Shown here: positions 59,987 through 64,000 of the stretch, one piece after another
Position numbering within the stretch: the stretch's first letter is position 1
Layout: each line of letters starts with the position of its first letter
Origin: Hymenobacter metallilatus
GTDB taxonomy: Bacteria > Bacteroidota > Bacteroidia > Cytophagales > Hymenobacteraceae
Direction: 5' to 3'
NCBI RefSeq assembly: GCF_003944705.1
Contig: NZ_RWIS01000001.1
Span: 372,001 to 436,000 of the forward strand
DNA: 64,000 bases
Notes under the pieces: generated by a model
Told to the model about the DNA's origin: nothing
Seen by the model: only the letters and a program-made list of their open reading frames with translations
Databases searched by the model: none
Program-made: the position numbers and the translations under genes

Positions 59987-60979
59987 ATGCCCAACGTACC
60001 CACGCACCGCCCGCGCCGCAACCGAAAGTCTCAGGTTATCCGCGACATGGTGCAGGAAACGCACCTTGCGACTCCCGATTTTATTTACCCGATTTTCATT
60101 ACGGAAGGCCAGAACCAGCAGGTCGAGATTAAGTCGATGCCGGGTATCCACCGGTTTTCGGCCGACCGGGTTATCGATGAAATTGGCCGTTGCGTAGAGC
60201 TGGGCATCCGGAGTTTCGCCCCGTTTCCGCAGGTGAATGAGGCGCTGAAAGACCGGCTGGCCCGGGAATCGGCCAACATGGAGAGTCTTTACCTGAAAAC
60301 AGTGGCCAGCATCAAGCGGCAGTTTCCGGAAGTAGTGCTGATGACCGACGTGGCCATGGACCCCTACTCCTCCGACGGGCACGACGGCATTGTGGATGCT
60401 GAATCGGGCGAAATTCTGAACGATGCCAGCCTGGAAGTGCTGGGGCAGATGGCCCTGGCCCAGGCCCGCGCCGGTGCCGATATTATTGGTCCCTCAGACA
60501 TGATGGATGGGCGCGTGGCCTGGATCCGGGAAGTGCTGGATAGCAACGGCTTCTCGGGCGTGAGCATCATGAGCTACACGGCCAAATACGCCTCCGCCTT
60601 CTATGGCCCCTTCCGCGACGCGCTGGATTCGGCTCCCAAAAAAGGCGACAAAAAAAGCTACCAGATGAATCCCGCTAACCGCCGGGAAGCCCTGCGCGAG
60701 CTGGCCCTCGATGAGCAGGAAGGCGCCGATATGGTGATGATTAAGCCGGCCCTGAGCTACCTCGACATAATTCGGGAGGTGCGCAACCATACCCAGCTGC
60801 CCGTAACGGCCTACAACGTATCGGGGGAGTATGCCATGGTGAAGGCCGCCGCCCAGCAGGGCTGGCTCGATGGGGAAAAGACCATGATGGAGGTGCTCAC
60901 CAGCATTAAGCGGGCTGGGGCCGACGCCATCCTGACTTACTTCGCCAAGGAAGCTGCTCAGGTGCTGCGGCGAGGCTAG
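59987..60979 (+). CDS. hemB: Porphobilinogen synthase (delta-aminolevulinic acid dehydratase)
   Basis: 330 residues from the ATG at 59987 (MPNVPTHRPRRNRKSQVIRD). Joins two 5-aminolevulinate molecules into porphobilinogen for heme. Schiff-base lysines lie in MSYTAKYASAFYGPFRDAL and MVMIKPALSYLDIIREV. The metal-site region is DVAMDPYSSDGHDGIVD, with Asp where zinc-type enzymes have Cys, so this is a magnesium/potassium-type enzyme. A TTG at 59945 inside the promoter region is not used. Confidence 0.96.
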   Translation: MPNVPTHRPRRNRKSQVIRDMVQETHLATPDFIYPIFITEGQNQQVEIKSMPGIHRFSADRVIDEIGRCVELGIRSFAPFPQVNEALKDRLARESANMESLYLKTVASIKRQFPEVVLMTDVAMDPYSSDGHDGIVDAESGEILNDASLEVLGQMALAQARAGADIIGPSDMMDGRVAWIREVLDSNGFSGVSIMSYTAKYASAFYGPFRDALDSAPKKGDKKSYQMNPANRREALRELALDEQEGADMVMIKPALSYLDIIREVRNHTQLPVTAYNVSGEYAMVKAAAQQGWLDGEKTMMEVLTSIKRAGADAILTYFAKEAAQVLRRG

Positions 60980-60997
60980 GCCTGCGGCCCAAGGTAT

Positions 60998-61034
60998 AAG
61001 CTCCCGGTCCCGGCAAGGGTTTCGCCGGGAGCTT
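60998..61034 (+). terminator. Terminator after hemB
   Basis: 10-bp stem (aagctcccgg / ccgggagctt) with an inner cggc pair and T-rich tail. Confidence 0.85.
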
Positions 61035-61068
61035 GTCTGTTTACTTCCTCTTATTTGCTTTTCTTTCG

Positions 61069-61572
61069 ATGATTCGTTTGGCAACCCTAGCCGACCTGCC
61101 GGCTGTTCTGGATGTGGTGCGCCGGGTGGTGCCCCAGATGCAGGCCACCGGCAACTGGCAGTGGACCGCGGACTACCCCAACGAAGCCGTATTCCGGCAG
61201 GATATAGCGCAGGGCCATTTGTGGGTGGCGGAGCACCAGGGGCGGGTAGCCGCCGTGGCCGCTCTCACCCATAACCACCAAGACCCCGAATATGCCCAGG
61301 CCGACTGGGACGTGACCGAGCCGGCCCTGGTAACGCACCGCCTAGCCGTAGACCCCGCCGCCCAGGGTCAGGGGCTGGCAGCAGCCCTGCTGGGGCAGGC
61401 CGAGCAACTGGCCCGGCAGCAGGACCTGCGCGTACTGCGCGTGGATACCAACTCCGAAAACCAGGCTACCCAACGGCTGTTTCCTAAGCTGGGCTACCGG
61501 TTTGCCGGCGAAATTACTCTGGCTTTCCGGCCGGGGCTACGGTTCTTCTGCTACGAAAAGCGCCTCACCTAA
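61069..61572 (+). CDS. GNAT family N-acetyltransferase
   Basis: 167 residues from the ATG at 61069 (MIRLATLADLPAVLDVVRRV). The GNAT fold is clear from WVAEHQGRVAAVAALTHN, the acetyl-CoA loop VDPAAQGQGLAAALLGQAEQ (Q/R-x-x-G-x-G/A type) and LRVDTNSENQATQRLFPKLG followed by YRFAGEI. Substrate unknown (small molecule or protein N-terminus). It follows hemB and is convergent to the APC permease gene. Confidence 0.9.
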   Translation: MIRLATLADLPAVLDVVRRVVPQMQATGNWQWTADYPNEAVFRQDIAQGHLWVAEHQGRVAAVAALTHNHQDPEYAQADWDVTEPALVTHRLAVDPAAQGQGLAAALLGQAEQLARQQDLRVLRVDTNSENQATQRLFPKLGYRFAGEITLAFRPGLRFFCYEKRLT

Positions 61573-61607
61573 TTGACTTTACGGGTAGCCAGTAACATCC
61601 TCCTGCA

Positions 61608-63026
61608 CTACCGAGGCGGAGCGAATGGCCACCGGCCCAGGCGTCGGCTCCAGAGCAGAAACACTACCGTACCCAGGCCCATCATCAGGAGAGCAACTAC
61701 CTGAAACGGCACGAACACCGTGGTACCCAGCAGAGCTACCTTGATACCCTCCTGAATGCTGGCAAACACCCACAGCCACACCGCTACGGCCACCAGTACC
61801 GGCAGCGGGTACAGTGGCATCCGGAAGGGCAAACCTGCCGCCCCCCGCCGCCGCCGCAGCAGCACTACGCCTACCGCCTGGCCCACAAACTGCACCAGAA
61901 TGCGCATGGCCAGAATGGCGCTGATAACCTCGCCCAGCTTGAACAGCAGACTAAATACAAACCCCACGCCCCCCAGCAGCAGCAAGGATACGTGCGGAAA
62001 GTGCTTGGTAGGATGCGTGCGGGCAAATACCGGCAGAAACTCGCCGTCGGCGGCGGCAGCGTAGGGGATGCGCGAGTAGCCCAACAGCACCGCAAACAGG
62101 GAAGCAAACGCCACCCATAGCACCAGCGCCGTGGCCGCCTTGGCTGCCAGCGGCCCATACAGGCGCTCCACGAAGGTACTGACGATAAACTCGGACCGGG
62201 CCGCCTCCTGCCAGGGAATAACGGCCCCCACGCTCCAGTTAAGCAGCAGATACAACGCCATAATACCCACGATGCTCAGGAAAATGCTGCGCGGAATCAG
62301 CTTATGCGGCTCCCGGACTTCGCCCCCCAAATGACACACATTGTAGTAGCCCAGGTAGCTGTAAATGGTTTTAACGGTGGCCTGCCCCATGGCTACCGAC
62401 AGCAGCACCCCCGGCAGCTGCCCTACCCCGCCCGCCGGCAGCCAGCTTACTGGCTGGGTGGCGTGCGTGAGTCCTCCGAAAATCAGCCAGGCCATCAGGG
62501 CCAGCACGCCCAGGCAGAGCAGCACCCCCAGCCGCCCCACCTCCTCGATGCGGCGGTAGAGCAGGGCAATGAGCAGCAGCACCACGGTTCCCGAAACCAG
62601 TTTAGGCTGCCACCACTGGGGTAGCGGCACCAAATAGCCAACGTACTGCGCGAAGCCAATGGCCCCGGAGGCCACCACCAGCGGGGCCTGCACCAGCGTC
62701 TGCCATACGTACAGAAACGACACCAGCCGGCCCCAGGTATGCTCGCCGTAGGCCAGCTTGAGGAAGCGGTAGGAGCCACCTGCTTCCGGGTAGGTGGCCC
62801 CCAGCTCACTCCAGATTAAGCCGTCTACCAGGCTCAGGGCCGCGCCCACCACCCAGGCCAGCAGAAAGTTCGGCCCCATAAACCCCATCACCAGCGGCAG
62901 CGTCACGAAGGGCCCGATGCCTACCATGTCAATCATGTTGAGGGCCGTGGCCTGCACCAGACCTAAGCGGCGGCGCAGGGGAGCAGTATCGGGGGCAGGC
63001 GGGGGCGAGGAGGAGAGGTTGGGCAT
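61608..63026 (-). CDS. APC family amino-acid permease
   Basis: 472 residues from the ATG at 63026, twelve membrane helices. The first helices carry the APC pattern LGLVQATALNMIDMVGIGPF (the unwound GIGPF substrate-binding region) and VDGLIWSELGATYPEAGGSY (E-L-x-x-x-x-P-x-G/S-G). The end is a run of hydrophobic helices (LVAVAVWLWVFASIQEGIKV). Imports amino acids or amines with protons or in exchange; the substrate cannot be told. A longer N-terminus to 63149 was rejected as it lacks APC features. Confidence 0.9.
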   Translation of the reverse strand: MPNLSSSPPPAPDTAPLRRRLGLVQATALNMIDMVGIGPFVTLPLVMGFMGPNFLLAWVVGAALSLVDGLIWSELGATYPEAGGSYRFLKLAYGEHTWGRLVSFLYVWQTLVQAPLVVASGAIGFAQYVGYLVPLPQWWQPKLVSGTVVLLLIALLYRRIEEVGRLGVLLCLGVLALMAWLIFGGLTHATQPVSWLPAGGVGQLPGVLLSVAMGQATVKTIYSYLGYYNVCHLGGEVREPHKLIPRSIFLSIVGIMALYLLLNWSVGAVIPWQEAARSEFIVSTFVERLYGPLAAKAATALVLWVAFASLFAVLLGYSRIPYAAAADGEFLPVFARTHPTKHFPHVSLLLLGGVGFVFSLLFKLGEVISAILAMRILVQFVGQAVGVVLLRRRRGAAGLPFRMPLYPLPVLVAVAVWLWVFASIQEGIKVALLGTTVFVPFQVVALLMMGLGTVVFLLWSRRLGRWPFAPPR

Positions 63027-63164
63027 GCAGACAAGGCGGGGCAAGTGGTGGTGGTAAAGGCCGCAACGGGGCAGATTGTTTGGGACGGGCGTGGCCGTAC
63101 AGCCGCTGCTTTCTAACTTCGGGCCACCCTCTGCGTAGGAGAGGTGCATTTTTTATTACTGTGT

Positions 63165-64000
63165 ATGGCCAACCCTAACTCTTCTAAAACTGCCTTGTTC
63201 GGGGGTATTGCCGCCAACGTGGGCATTGCCATCAGCAAGTTTGTGGCGGCCTACTTCACCAGCAGCTCCGCCATGCTGTCGGAGGGCATTCACTCCCTGG
63301 TCGACAGCGGCAACGGAATACTGCTGTTGTATGGCCTGCGGCAGAGCCAGAAACCAGCCGACCGGCGCCACCCCTTTGGCCGCAGCAAGGAGCAGTATTT
63401 CTGGGGGCTGATTGTGGCCGTGCTGATTTTCGCCATCGGCGGCGGCATGTCGTTCTACGAGGGCATCAAGCACATTGAACACCCCGAGCCCCTCACCGAC
63501 CCGCTCTGGAACTACGTGGTGCTGGGCGTGGCTATTCTGTTTGAGGGCTGGGCCTTCTGGCTGGCGGCCCGGGCCCTTACCCAGAGCAGCGGCCCCGGCA
63601 GCGGCTTCTGGCAGCAGCTGCGCACCAGCAAAGACCCGGCAGTGTTTGCCTCGGTGCTCGAAAATCTGGCGGCCCTACTGGGGCTGGTTCTGGCGTTGCT
63701 AGGCGTGTATTTCGGCCACGCCTTCGCTAACCCCTACCTCGATGGAGCCGCTTCCGTAGCCATTGGTTTGCTCCTGATGCTGGTAGCCGTGTTTCTGGTG
63801 AGCCGCACCCGCAGTCTGCTGGTAGGCACCGGAGTTGATGATGCCACCCTGGACCAGGTGCTGGAAATAGTAGGCCGGCAGCCGGCCGTAGAAACCAGCC
63901 GCCCCCCGCTCACCATGTACCTGGGTCCTGCCGATGTGGTATTGGCCCTGGACGTGGATTTTCATGACCATCTGTCGGCAGGAGAGGTAGAGGTGGCCGT
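63165..64000 (+). CDS. Cation diffusion facilitator family transporter; 3' end outside window
   Basis: The frame is open from the ATG at 63165 to the end of the window (278 codons). MANPNSSKTALFGGIAANVG, then AMLSEGIHSLVDSGNGILLL with the CDF His-x3-Asp (HSLVD) metal site of the second helix; SKDPAVFASVLENLAALLGL for the fifth helix, with Glu and no HxxxD, like the ZnT9/SLC30A9-type subgroup; then DGAASVAIGLLLMLVAVFLV and the cytoplasmic domain (ATLDQVLEIVGRQPAV). Exports divalent cations such as zinc in exchange for protons (family knowledge). Confidence 0.93.
   Translation, partial: MANPNSSKTALFGGIAANVGIAISKFVAAYFTSSSAMLSEGIHSLVDSGNGILLLYGLRQSQKPADRRHPFGRSKEQYFWGLIVAVLIFAIGGGMSFYEGIKHIEHPEPLTDPLWNYVVLGVAILFEGWAFWLAARALTQSSGPGSGFWQQLRTSKDPAVFASVLENLAALLGLVLALLGVYFGHAFANPYLDGAASVAIGLLLMLVAVFLVSRTRSLLVGTGVDDATLDQVLEIVGRQPAVETSRPPLTMYLGPADVVLALDVDFHDHLSAGEVEVA

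Overview
The window reads as a piece of chromosome from a high-GC member of the Bacteroidota, most likely Hymenobacter or a close relative (Cytophagales, Hymenobacteraceae). The reasons are the Bacteroidota-type -7 promoter box TAnnTTTG in front of many genes, the lack of obvious Shine-Dalgarno sequences, a type IX secretion C-terminal domain, a SusC-like receptor, and phylum-typical neighbourhoods (bL28 / bL33 / DUF4295 / ftsY / rimO, and folP-cdaA divergent from DUF1599 / BT_3928-family). It looks like ordinary core chromosome: there is no transposase, phage, plasmid or CRISPR array. Both ends cut a gene (gcvP at the left, a cation diffusion facilitator at the right).

Layout. 0-9.3 kb: gcvP (3' part), small lipoproteins, lipA, an outer-membrane-type protein, an OsmC protein, ytxJ and a fused 2-oxoacid dehydrogenase E1. 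9.6-13.7 kb: an orphan SusC-like receptor and an M16 peptidase. 13.8-15.8 kb: three consecutive secreted low-complexity proteins that share an apparently undescribed TDYxGRP motif. 16-18.5 kb: pheS, a Rieske-like lipoprotein and tRNA-Asn. 18.5-25.4 kb: a T9SS cargo protein, a fatty-acid hydroxylase-type protein, shikimate kinase, a peptide-type ABC permease, a BT_3928-type protein and DUF1599. 25.5-32.5 kb: folP-cdaA, an AT-rich orphan, kbl, a possible structured RNA, a patatin and tdh. 32.7-46.5 kb: DUF3891, YihY, paired outer-membrane proteins, rlmN, mnmD, DUF2157/GDYXXLXY, two ExbD proteins (one lacking the key Asp) and a 5-formyl-THF cyclo-ligase. 46.7-55.5 kb: bshC, rimO, an esterase, ftsY, ribosomal proteins and an M24 peptidase. 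55.5-64 kb: two DUF2314-like secreted proteins, rocD, small lipoproteins, hemB, an acetyltransferase, an APC permease and the CDF transporter.

Functional links. Threonine to glycine plus acetyl-CoA (tdh, kbl), glycine cleavage (gcvP), lipoyl synthesis (lipA), the fused E1, and folate steps (folP, formyl-THF cyclo-ligase) form a one-carbon/lipoate theme. ytxJ and bshC indicate bacillithiol use; cdaA indicates c-di-AMP signalling.

The most distinctive structural feature is about twenty long, mostly near-perfect inverted repeats placed at gene ends, often overlapping stop codons. Several fall into recurring families. One low-complexity word of such a family also sits in frame inside the E1 fusion, where it encodes the alpha/beta linker. 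The items I would look at first are that linker, the TDYxGRP cluster, the ExbD paralogue with Asp replaced by Gly, a set of four promoters placed exactly where they would give leaderless mRNAs, and the possible non-coding RNA at about 29.35-29.64 kb.
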